DNA of 64,000 bases from G963667075 sp963667075 (GTDB taxonomy: Bacteria; Pseudomonadota; Alphaproteobacteria; Micavibrionales; Micavibrionaceae), in assembly GCA_963667075.1 (NCBI GenBank), contig OY762938.1, forward strand, positions 992,001-1,056,000. Reading direction: 5' to 3'. The notes under the pieces are model-generated. The model did no database searches and had not been told where the DNA came from. It was given only the letters and a program-made list of their open reading frames with translations. Below are positions 1 through 7,006 of the stretch, in pieces. The position numbers were made by a program, and so were the translations under genes. How positions within the stretch are numbered: position 1 is the stretch's first letter; each line of letters opens with the position of its first letter.

Positions 1-681
1 AAGTTTATTACTGAGATTATGATTGGCCTTGGTCTAAAGCTGAGCGCCGAAAAAACGAAAGCGATGACAGAGGTCATTCAAGGTTCTATTAAAAGCGATA
101 AGCTTTATTGGATGAGACAGAAACAGCGTGAAGGAAGCCTTCAGAAACATTTTCTCATCATCCACGGCTTGGCGAATGAATACCCTAATTCAGGAAGTTT
201 GACTAGAGCTTTAAAAGACTATTATGCGCGACTTGTGAAGTTTAGCAAATTTCAAGAAAGCGTTATCCCTCTCATAAGTATTGCAACGGATATTGCAAAT
301 AGAAATCCGCGTACTTATCCTTATGCGGCAGCTATTATCAGTTTGTTGCTTAAATTCGTAAACCCAGATGACCAAAAGCGCGTAATGATTGATAAGATCA
401 TAGGAAAGTTTAAAAATATTCCCAATACGGGGCATCTTTTGATTTGGTTGCAGCGTATTACGCTTGGTTTTAAGGCCGAATATTCTTTTGAGGAACCTTT
501 GTGTGAGGTTGCCTCGGGCAAGGATATACAAATCTGGAATAATTCTTGGTTGAACGCGTATATGCAGAATATAGTTTCCGCAAAGAAAATTATTGATAAA
601 ACTTGTATAGAGAATCTTCCAGAGTCTATTAGCAAGGAAGAGGTAGCCTTATTTAAAACGGATTTTAATAGCGATGACTAA
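1..681 (+). CDS. C-terminal part of a reverse-transcriptase-like protein (5' end outside window)
   Basis: The frame is open from base 1, so the gene begins upstream of the window. The visible 226 residues start just after where an RT palm/finger core would end: a GLKLSAEKT segment resembles the LxLNxxKT motif that follows the YxDD block in retron-type and 'unknown group' (UG/DRT) bacterial RTs. The helical tail, with motifs such as QKHFLIIH, YPNSGSL, NPRTYPYAA and IPNTGHLLIWLQR, matches my memory of the C-terminal region of such proteins. The catalytic YxDD motif would lie outside the window. Bacterial RTs of this kind are mostly defence (anti-phage) components or retrons. Two lines counted by hand give 38-40% GC. 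The RT assignment is moderately sure; the exact class is not determinable. It could also be an unrelated helical protein. Confidence 0.6.
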   Translation, partial: KFITEIMIGLGLKLSAEKTKAMTEVIQGSIKSDKLYWMRQKQREGSLQKHFLIIHGLANEYPNSGSLTRALKDYYARLVKFSKFQESVIPLISIATDIANRNPRTYPYAAAIISLLLKFVNPDDQKRVMIDKIIGKFKNIPNTGHLLIWLQRITLGFKAEYSFEEPLCEVASGKDIQIWNNSWLNAYMQNIVSAKKIIDKTCIENLPESISKEEVALFKTDFNSDD

Positions 682-728
682 AATCACAGAAAACCAGAGA
701 CCGTTCCAAATTCTGTGCCGGTGATTTT
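680..728. repeat. Inverted repeat at the end of the RT-like gene
   Basis: Starting inside the stop codon, AAAATCAC (680-687) is complementary to GTGATTTT (721-728). An overlapping inner pair, CACAGAA (685-691) and TTCTGTG (711-717), is also perfect. The two pairings share bases, so they combine into one bulged stem or compete. There is no run of T right after the right arm, so it is not a classical intrinsic terminator. It could be a transcript end, a processing site or part of an RT-associated RNA. Confidence 0.4.
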
Positions 729-1040
729 TACACTTAATCCCTATAAAAACACACTTTTTTCTTTATGCCCACTTTTCTCTCAATTTTTCGGGATGTTCCA
801 TCATACAAAAAGGTGGTCTGACATATAGTAGAAAATTTGTTATTTTTGTACCTAATGCCGCTTTGATCGCTCGAATTTCTCGGGTGCCGCATGTCTCTAT
901 GACATTACACCGAAATCTATGGACAGATCGGCATTAAACGGCGTAACTAACGCAACGACAGGAGACTGAACAGGCATAAAAATAAAGGCTCCCTCTCTAG
1001 CAAATAAAAACCATCCTATATGAAGTTTAGTTTTTACACC
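729..1040. other. Non-coding stretch between the RT-like gene and pleD
   Basis: No credible ORF, tRNA or insertion sequence is visible. The stretch is AT-rich and contains the nested inverted repeat at 854-935, annotated separately. I see no clear intrinsic terminator for pleD, which ends at 1041 on the minus strand. Confidence 0.5.
854..935. ncRNA. Candidate structured RNA: concentric stems
   Basis: Several complementary arms are nested in about 82 bases: AATGCC (854-859) with GGCATT (930-935); GATC (865-868) with GATC (926-929); ATTTCTCGG (875-883) with CCGAAAT (910-916), with a two-base bulge; and ATGTC (891-895) with GACAT (901-905) around a five-base loop. Concentric pairing like this is more typical of a folded RNA than of random sequence. 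The strand cannot be decided. It lies just downstream of the RT-like gene, and several defence RTs use a nearby non-coding RNA, but an association is only inference. No tRNA or tmRNA hallmarks (CCA end, T-loop) were found. Confidence 0.3.
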
Positions 1041-2468
1041 TTATTCAAACAAAGGGCGTTCAGATAGCTTAAACTGCTCAGGGTCCAGTCTGCCAACATT
1101 TTCGAAATAGGTGCAGTTTCTGCCATTGTTTTTAGACAGATAAAGCTGCGCATCCGCCCGCTTTAGAATTTCTTCATTCGTATAACTGCCGTGATCAATA
1201 ACCACGCCACCAATAGAAGAGGAAACATTGATCTGCCCGCCAGGGGCACCGCATTTGAATGGGTTTTCGCAAATCTCACGGCGGAGACGCTCAGCCACGA
1301 ACTGTGCCATCTCTTCTGTAACATCGGGCAAAAGCGCAACAAATTCTTCACCACCAAGGCGCGCCACGAGGTCAAAGCTCCGTAGGTTATCCTTGATACG
1401 AAAGGAAAATGTTTTCAGAATTTCATCACCAACACCGTGACCATATGTATCATTCACGTGCTTGAAATGGTCGATATCCATATAGAGCACGCCCAGCGCC
1501 TTTTTGCTTGTCTGATTATTCTGGAGCAGTTTTTGTAAGTGAACCTCGAAGTAACGGCGATTATAAAGTCCGGTAAGCTGGTCAGTCAGTGCCATAGACA
1601 AGCTGATCTCATAATTCGCACGCAAGCGTTCCTGAAACCGTTTGCGTCTAATCTGGGAACGCGCACGACTTAGAAGTTCGTTCTTTTCAATAGGCCGTAA
1701 AATATAGTCATGCGCGCCAATTTCTAATCCATGGGCCACACGCGGCATATCTTCTTCTGTCGCGAGCATAATAATGGGTACCGCCCGAGTCTTTTCATTA
1801 GAGCGCAGATGAGAACACAACCGCAGACCATCTTCCCCGCCAAGATCCAGACTCACAATCACAAGGTCAAAACTGTGTTCCTTGGTCTGTTCTACAGCCC
1901 GAATTCCGGTATCGACAGAAATAATTACATCATTATCTTTTTTGAGCGTATCTGTAATTTTATCTACTTCAAACCCCTGATCATTCACGATCAGGATTTT
2001 AGCACTATCAACGGCTTCAGACATCACAGTCGCATGCTCATCAGATACGCCAAGCTGTGTTGCCGTTATTTCACGCGTGCGCCATTCATCAATCGTCATT
2101 TTCAGCCGCACAAGAGAGCGCACACGCGCCATAAGGGCGATATCATTAATCGGTTTGCTCAAGAAATCATCCGCACCGCATTCAAGACCACGCACACGGT
2201 CTTCTGTATCCGTAAGTGCCGTGACCATCACAACAGGTATGTGCGACACATCGGGATTGTTTTTAATGCGTTCGCATACCTCGAATCCATCCATACCGGG
2301 CATCATAACATCCAAAAGGACGATGTCAGGACGATCATTTACCACCTTTTCCAGTGCTTCCTGACCACTCATAGCCGTAACAACGTCGTAATATTCACTC
2401 ACAAGCTTTGCTTCCAAAAGCTTGACGTTAGGCAAAATATCATCAACTACGAGGACACGTGCAGACAT
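1041..2468 (-). CDS. pleD: Response regulator diguanylate cyclase PleD
   Basis: Makes cyclic di-GMP from two GTP and in Caulobacter-type cells drives the polar/cell-cycle programme. Domain order is REC1 (about 4-120, phosphoacceptor D53), REC2 (about 155-275) and a GGDEF domain (about 295-455). The active-site motif is GGEEF. An RSFD sequence five residues before it is an intact RxxD product-inhibition (I) site, so the enzyme should be feedback inhibited. REC2 has Ser where the phosphoacceptor Asp should be (VSLDLGG), consistent with its known adaptor/dimerisation role. The length, 475 residues, is usual for PleD. It lies 27 bases after divK on the same strand, the classic divK-pleD operon, so DivK and PleD are probably co-transcribed. 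Confidence 0.95.
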   Translation of the reverse strand: MSARVLVVDDILPNVKLLEAKLVSEYYDVVTAMSGQEALEKVVNDRPDIVLLDVMMPGMDGFEVCERIKNNPDVSHIPVVMVTALTDTEDRVRGLECGADDFLSKPINDIALMARVRSLVRLKMTIDEWRTREITATQLGVSDEHATVMSEAVDSAKILIVNDQGFEVDKITDTLKKDNDVIISVDTGIRAVEQTKEHSFDLVIVSLDLGGEDGLRLCSHLRSNEKTRAVPIIMLATEEDMPRVAHGLEIGAHDYILRPIEKNELLSRARSQIRRKRFQERLRANYEISLSMALTDQLTGLYNRRYFEVHLQKLLQNNQTSKKALGVLYMDIDHFKHVNDTYGHGVGDEILKTFSFRIKDNLRSFDLVARLGGEEFVALLPDVTEEMAQFVAERLRREICENPFKCGAPGGQINVSSSIGGVVIDHGSYTNEEILKRADAQLYLSKNNGRNCTYFENVGRLDPEQFKLSERPLFE

Positions 2469-2495
2469 TCCCTTTTCCTTTGCTGTGTTTTGTTC

Positions 2496-2864
2496 TTACG
2501 CTTCAAGATATTTGTTGATGACTTCCATGAACTGCATCACGGAAATCGGCTTTGAAATATAATCTTCGCAACCCCCTTCACGAATTTTCTGCTCATCCCC
2601 CTTCATGGCAAAGGCTGTTACCGCAACGACAGGAATCTTTTTTAGCTCTTCATCGTTTTTGAGCCATGCCGTCACATCCAGACCGGAGACTTCAGGCAGT
2701 TGTATGTCCATCAGAATAAGATCTGGCTTGTTTTCGCGCGCCAGATCCAGAACTTCATTTCCGTTTCTGGTCTGCAGGGTTTCTATACCATGTGCTTCAA
2801 GGAGATCATGGAACAGTTTCATATTTAATTCGTTGTCTTCAACAATCAGAACTTTTTTTGACAT
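2496..2864 (-). CDS. divK: Single-domain response regulator DivK
   Basis: A stand-alone receiver of 122 residues without an output domain. It carries the acidic pair E9/D10, phosphoacceptor D53 in LILMDIQLP, the switch Thr in VAVTAFA and the conserved Lys in the YISKPIS loop. In alphaproteobacteria DivK is phosphorylated by DivJ-type kinases and dephosphorylated by PleC, and it feeds into the CckA-CtrA cell-cycle relay by protein-protein contact. It is the upstream gene of the divK-pleD pair. Neither kinase gene is in the window. The identification rests on size, motif and synteny together. Confidence 0.93.
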   Translation of the reverse strand: MSKKVLIVEDNELNMKLFHDLLEAHGIETLQTRNGNEVLDLARENKPDLILMDIQLPEVSGLDVTAWLKNDEELKKIPVVAVTAFAMKGDEQKIREGGCEDYISKPISVMQFMEVINKYLEA

Positions 2865-2950
2865 CTTTACGCCTTCGATACAGTTTTTAGTCAGTTAACA
2901 TGTTCCCCTTACACACACACGATCTTACGCTATTGTTTCTTTCTTTTGTG

Positions 2951-3832
2951 TTAACGCGCCCCACATTCATCCGGTTCAATTTTCTCCAAAGCCACTAATT
3001 TTTGAGAAACAGAGAAATCCTCATAATCCACCGTCATATCGCTCACTATACCATTTTCATGGAAATATAGTGCCATTTCATATTCCGCTGCCGTACCTGG
3101 CTCTTTTAGAGGGAAAAAAGCCATGCGGACTTTCCATGCCGGTGTGTTGACAAGAGTCATGTCAATATCCGCATTATCCTTTATTTCTGCTATTTCTGCC
3201 ACAGGATTAACCCTTTTGCCGATGAAGGCATTTATTTCTGCCGGGCCTTCTCCATCACTGCCATCAAACACTTTGGCCGAGAAAAAAGACTGGCCCTGTC
3301 TGGCTTTTTCCAAAAGAAGTTTTGTGTGCTTTGTTGGAAAATAGACTCCCGAAAAATCAAAAGACAAGCCCTCTGGCTCAGCATAATCAACCACCGTCTT
3401 ACCTTGAGCCGACACATCCGCTTTGCCTTGAAATATCTCATATACTTCCCCGTCTTTTTTCCGGCGGGAAATAAAGCTAAAGGAACGATCGTCAAAGGAT
3501 TCAGCCGTCAAAAAATCACTGCTCATTTGCACAGGTGGAGAATCCGCATATTCGTACTGCAATTTAAACCGGTGATCCGTTATCCACTCTCCACAGGATT
3601 TCTGAAGCTCATAATACATCTGGCCGCTTATATTCAAAACTTGTGCACTGCTGTCTTTGGAGATTAGTTTTATGTCGTACAGTGCTTTATGAGGCACAAG
3701 TGCTATGGTGTCTCCTTCTTTTACCAGATCTTCCGCACGACTCTCTGTCGTGCCACCGGCTACAAATAAAGCCAGAATGCCACAAGCAAAAAAGAAAGAT
3801 AAAAATGTGCGTAAAACAGGTTGTTCAGACAT
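2951..3832 (-). CDS. eipB: Periplasmic cell-envelope integrity protein EipB (DUF1849)
   Basis: A 293-residue exported protein with an N-terminal hydrophobic signal segment (about 8-33, ending near SRAED). The opening of the mature part, LVPHKALYDIKL, is typical of the DUF1849/EipB family, whose Brucella member is a periplasmic beta-spiral protein needed for envelope integrity. Two cysteines, one in KSCGEW early in the mature protein and one in DECGAR at the very C-terminus, match the disulfide pair known in EipB. It stands apart from divK (86 bases downstream) and is divergent from the degenerate GGDEF gene. Catalytic activity is not expected. Confidence 0.85.
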   Translation of the reverse strand: MSEQPVLRTFLSFFFACGILALFVAGGTTESRAEDLVKEGDTIALVPHKALYDIKLISKDSSAQVLNISGQMYYELQKSCGEWITDHRFKLQYEYADSPPVQMSSDFLTAESFDDRSFSFISRRKKDGEVYEIFQGKADVSAQGKTVVDYAEPEGLSFDFSGVYFPTKHTKLLLEKARQGQSFFSAKVFDGSDGEGPAEINAFIGKRVNPVAEIAEIKDNADIDMTLVNTPAWKVRMAFFPLKEPGTAAEYEMALYFHENGIVSDMTVDYEDFSVSQKLVALEKIEPDECGAR

Positions 3833-4084
3833 AAAACCAGACCCTTGAAGTAATTACATGCCCCATCATAGTGCAATCTGTGCCGGAATAAAAGGATTAC
3901 CGTATGGCAAACTTTGCCCGGTTGGGGGGAAGGAAATTCATACCCTATTACCGGCTTACCCAACATAAACCTCACCCCAAAGGCCTGTTTTTCTGCCAAA
4001 AACACTTTGGCACGCTCTTCGCAATTACCTTTTCCACAAGAATTAAAAACAGCCCAAAAACTGCGGCAACAACGAATTTGATTT

Positions 4085-4681
4085 GTGATTATGGAACAGA
4101 CGAAAAAAATAATAAAAGATCAGGAATCCAGAATAGCCCATCTGGAATATCTTGCCGTCACCGATGAGGCTACCGGCCTGCTTAACCGCAAAGGTTTTTA
4201 TGAACAGCTTGCCAAGGAACTGGATAGAGCCTCCCGCGACCTGAGTATCGGTGGATTGCTTGTCCTGATTGACGTTGACAACTATCCATCTATAGAAAAA
4301 AAATATGGCAAAAGGGCGGCACAGATCTGCCTGCGCACGATCGGGCAAATACTTTCGCATGAAGTAAGAACGATGGATTCTGCGGCACGCCTCTCAACTG
4401 ACGGCTTTGTTTTACTCCTCGCAGACACAAAAAAACAGGAAGCATTAAGCCGTGCGCAAAAACTGGCATGGAATTTGAATAAGCTTTCCTTTGCTTGGGA
4501 AGGGGACAACATACGGCTCCATACAAGCGTCAGTTTAAAGACTTATAAATCGGGTGATACACCACGGATATTGTTCAAAGAGAAAGAACTGTTCTTTTTC
4601 GACAAAACAATAAAACACAACCTGAGGTTACTGAATAAAGGAGAGGGACTCTTAACAAAATCTACTCACATACGCACATAG
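4085..4681 (+). CDS. Small degenerate GGDEF-domain protein
   Basis: A 198-residue cytoplasmic protein: a short coiled lead (about 1-25), then a GGDEF fold recognisable from DEATGLLNRKGF and LVLIDVDNY. The signature motif that should read GG(D/E)EF reads STDGF (in ARLSTDGFVLLL), and the RxxD inhibitory site is not evident. It is therefore very unlikely to synthesise cyclic di-GMP and may bind GTP or act as a partner or sensor. The first start is GTG; an in-frame ATG two codons later (4091) is equally possible, and neither has a clear ribosome-binding site. It is divergent from eipB across 252 bases that contain only a 7-bp hairpin (3994-4012). Confidence 0.75.
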   Translation: MIMEQTKKIIKDQESRIAHLEYLAVTDEATGLLNRKGFYEQLAKELDRASRDLSIGGLLVLIDVDNYPSIEKKYGKRAAQICLRTIGQILSHEVRTMDSAARLSTDGFVLLLADTKKQEALSRAQKLAWNLNKLSFAWEGDNIRLHTSVSLKTYKSGDTPRILFKEKELFFFDKTIKHNLRLLNKGEGLLTKSTHIRT

Positions 4682-4699
4682 AAGTACTATACAAAACAA

Positions 4700-4808
4700 C
4701 AAGTTAACCGCCTGCCGCCCTCCCTAACCGTAAACCCAAACTTATAGGCAGGCGATCCCCAAAGCCCGGTTCGTTCTCTACTTTGAGCGGGCCGGGCTTT
4801 TCCTTTTT
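4700..4808 (+). ncRNA. Candidate small RNA with a C-rich loop and its own terminator
   Basis: Two consecutive strong hairpins lie in an intergenic gap. The first pairs CGCCTGCC (4709-4716) with GGCAGGCG (4747-4754) and exposes a 30-base loop containing CCCTCCCTAACC. The second is an intrinsic terminator (4761-4808). A TACTAT element near 4686 could be a -10 box. C/U-rich loops that can pair with Shine-Dalgarno sequences are a known feature of several alphaproteobacterial sRNAs, so a post-transcriptional regulator is plausible. Alternatively it is only the 3' trailer of the upstream degenerate GGDEF gene. No known RNA family was recognised. Confidence 0.4.
4761..4808 (+). terminator. Rho-independent terminator
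   Basis: AAAGCCCGG (4761-4769) pairs perfectly with CCGGGCTTT (4792-4800), followed by a T-rich tail. It ends transcription of the candidate sRNA and/or the degenerate GGDEF gene. Confidence 0.8.
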
Positions 4809-4911
4809 ATGTGAATAAAGCGTATAATTATCTTGAACAAAAAAGAGGGACATGCTACTCAATCTGGGTTCATCAGAAATCTAAGTTCTAAAAAGACGGG
4901 GGTCAGAAAAT

Positions 4912-5454
4912 ATGGCAAAAGTCGGGGCGCAGAGAGCGGCTACACTCACAGGCAAATCAAAGTCCACCATTCAGCGTGCTATGAAGAGTGGTAAAATATC
5001 TTTTGATATTGATGCCAACGGTCGTAGAGTCATTGACGTATCGGAACTGGAGCGTGCGTTCGGCCTTAAGAAAGAAGATAACGCTGTGGCTGAGAACACA
5101 ACACAGAACGAACTGGACAAAGCCAAGGAGATGCTGGAAATGGAGCGCATGAAAATGCGCATCAGAATGCTTGAGCATCAACTTGATACAGCGAACCAGC
5201 AAATTAATGACCTCAAAGGACAGCGCGACCAGTGGCAAAAACAGGCCCAGCAAACCCTTCTAACCAGTCAGTACTCCCAAAAGCAGGCCGAAGAACTCAA
5301 AGAAGAAATCAGGCAGGCTAAACAACGCCGACAGAAACGCCTCGAAGAGCGCATGAAAAAGCTTCAGGAAAAAAGCCAGAATGAAAATGAAGGCAAAGAA
5401 GCCAATGTAAAAAGCCTCTGGGGCAGATTAAAAAGCAGGAAAAAAGCAGCCTAG
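4912..5454 (+). CDS. HTH plus coiled-coil protein of plasmid-associated type
   Basis: A 180-residue basic protein. Residues about 5-50 form a helix-turn-helix-like module (TLTGKSKSTIQRAMKSGKIS) followed by a short wing with RRVIDVSELERAFG. That arrangement is common in small DNA-binding proteins next to replication or mobilisation genes on alphaproteobacterial plasmids. Residues about 65-165 are a long Gln/Lys/Glu-rich coiled coil, and the tail is strongly basic. No plasmid replication or mobilisation gene is nearby, so it may be a domesticated relic or a chromosomal regulator. It is followed 33 bases later by a secreted protein gene on the same strand. Function unknown. Confidence 0.6.
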   Translation: MAKVGAQRAATLTGKSKSTIQRAMKSGKISFDIDANGRRVIDVSELERAFGLKKEDNAVAENTTQNELDKAKEMLEMERMKMRIRMLEHQLDTANQQINDLKGQRDQWQKQAQQTLLTSQYSQKQAEELKEEIRQAKQRRQKRLEERMKKLQEKSQNENEGKEANVKSLWGRLKSRKKAA

Positions 5455-5487
5455 GGCCTTTCGTTTTTTTGTGCTATCATCGGCACC

Positions 5488-6030
5488 ATGCGCTGGAATC
5501 ATCTCATTTTTGTGTTTGCATGTTTGCTCTTTTCATTCTCTTCTGCCCAAGCCGAGCTGAAGAGTGAAGAGTATTACAAGGAAATGGATGATTTTCATAA
5601 AGAATGCACAGGCTCCATAAACGCTGCCTATTATGACTGTGAATGCCTGACGGTTCGCTATATGGATCTGTGGGAAAAATATGGCAAAGAAAAACCAAGA
5701 CAAAAACTCTTGTTTGAGCTTCGGCAGGAATGCCCGAACTCTTCCGGTATTGGCCTGCAGATGTACGAACAATGCATGAGCTGGGCCTACAAGGTAAGAC
5801 CGGATTTTGAGGATTTTTGTATATGTTACGCAGAAGAATACGTGAAAAAATATGAGCAGGCCGTCTCAACCTCCCCCCTTATCGTTCAAAGAAGAATGTC
5901 TGAATCTTTGAACAAATGCGGTTACGGAGAAGATATGATGAGACGCTACATGAAAAGAAAAAAATTCCGCGACGAAGAAAAAGCCCGTAACGAGCAAAAA
6001 AAGCTTGAAGACGAAAGCATGACGAACTAA
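5488..6030 (+). CDS. Secreted cysteine-rich protein of unknown function
   Basis: Not recognised. The N-terminus is a clear Sec signal peptide with a probable cleavage after SSAQA (about residue 22). The mature part has at least eight cysteines, including two CxC motifs (DCEC and FCIC), which suggests disulfides or metal binding in the periplasm. The C-terminal about 40 residues are highly charged and Lys/Arg/Glu-rich. It lies between the HTH coiled-coil gene and the transglycosylase gene, all on one strand, and could be co-expressed with them. Confidence 0.65.
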   Translation: MRWNHLIFVFACLLFSFSSAQAELKSEEYYKEMDDFHKECTGSINAAYYDCECLTVRYMDLWEKYGKEKPRQKLLFELRQECPNSSGIGLQMYEQCMSWAYKVRPDFEDFCICYAEEYVKKYEQAVSTSPLIVQRRMSESLNKCGYGEDMMRRYMKRKKFRDEEKARNEQKKLEDESMTN

Positions 6031-6109
6031 TCCCCCCTCTGGCATATTCCTTGCGATTTTCAGGTTGAACACGGTTTGAACAAATAATTGAGCGTACGGA
6101 ATACTATTT

Positions 6110-7006
6110 ATGCCATATCTTGGAAACTCCTTAAATAACAGCATGTTAGCCTCTTTATCCAAAAAAGCAGGGCAGGACATAACCTTCTCCATACACAAAG
6201 CGAGTGCCAAAACAGGGGTTAATTTTGCCTATTTGATGGAACAAGCTGCCGCCGAGAGCAGCTTTGATCCTGAAGCGCAGGCAAAAACAAGCTCTGCTGC
6301 TGGCCTGTATCAATTCATAGAACGCACATGGATGAACCTTGTACGCGATCACGGCGAAGAATACGGCATGGGAGATTACGCAAAAGCCATTGACGATAAA
6401 GGCCGCGTATCAGACCCGGCTCTGCGGAAAGAAATTCTGGATCTCCGCTTTGATCCTGAAAAAGCCTCTGCCATGGCTGCAGAGCTGGCGGCTGAAAACA
6501 AAGCCTTCATGGAACGCCATATAGAAGGAGAGATCGGCAGCACAGAACTTTACTTCGCCCATTTTATGGGGGCAGGCAAAGCAACCGCCTTTCTGGAGGC
6601 CAGAGAGGAGAATCCCCTGTCTTACGGCGCAGACCTGTTTCCAAAAGAAGCGCGGGCAAACAGAAATGTTTTTTATGATGCTAAAACACAAAAACCAAAA
6701 ACTCTCGAAGAAATATATGCCTTTTTTGATAAGAAATTTTCCGTAGAAGACAGCCCCGTGATCTCAGAAAACGTATCAGAACCAGCGATCGCGACCAATA
6801 TTGCAGAAAATTTTATCCCTATGCCCGATAGTGGCCCACGACAATATGCGGCGGCTGACCCATGGGCCGCACATTCAGCACAAAAGCTTTCAAGCCTTAA
6901 TGCTCTGTCTAACCGCCTAAGCACAGATCTTTCACAATGGCTGATTATTGGCCATCTGTCTGACGGGCTGCCCCTTTCGCCGCCCGGCGCAAACGGTCAT
7001 TCATAG
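6110..7006 (+). CDS. Lytic transglycosylase SLT-domain protein
   Basis: A 298-residue protein with a soluble-lytic-transglycosylase fold from about 30 to 200. MEQAAAESSFDP carries the likely catalytic Glu, followed by SSAAGLYQFIERTWM, the usual ES...GLxQF pattern of enzymes cleaving the MurNAc-GlcNAc bond. No N-terminal signal peptide is evident, which is unusual for a cell-wall enzyme and recalls phage, type IV secretion or flagellar transglycosylases exported by other routes. The C-terminal about 90 residues are low in recognisable structure. The last 62 coding bases overlap the 3' end of tsaC on the opposite strand. The substrate is inferred from the family. Confidence 0.75.
   Translation: MPYLGNSLNNSMLASLSKKAGQDITFSIHKASAKTGVNFAYLMEQAAAESSFDPEAQAKTSSAAGLYQFIERTWMNLVRDHGEEYGMGDYAKAIDDKGRVSDPALRKEILDLRFDPEKASAMAAELAAENKAFMERHIEGEIGSTELYFAHFMGAGKATAFLEAREENPLSYGADLFPKEARANRNVFYDAKTQKPKTLEEIYAFFDKKFSVEDSPVISENVSEPAIATNIAENFIPMPDSGPRQYAAADPWAAHSAQKLSSLNALSNRLSTDLSQWLIIGHLSDGLPLSPPGANGHS

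Noticed and set aside
870..935. Possible tRNA or tmRNA fragment near the RT-like gene
   Set aside because: The sequence CTCGAATTT hints at a T-loop, but there is no GTTCRA core, no acceptor stem with CCA and no tag reading frame.
1731..2555. Long plus-strand frame opposite pleD
   Set aside because: Shadow of pleD; the composition is rich in His/Arg/Thr without any domain, and pleD on the other strand is unambiguous.
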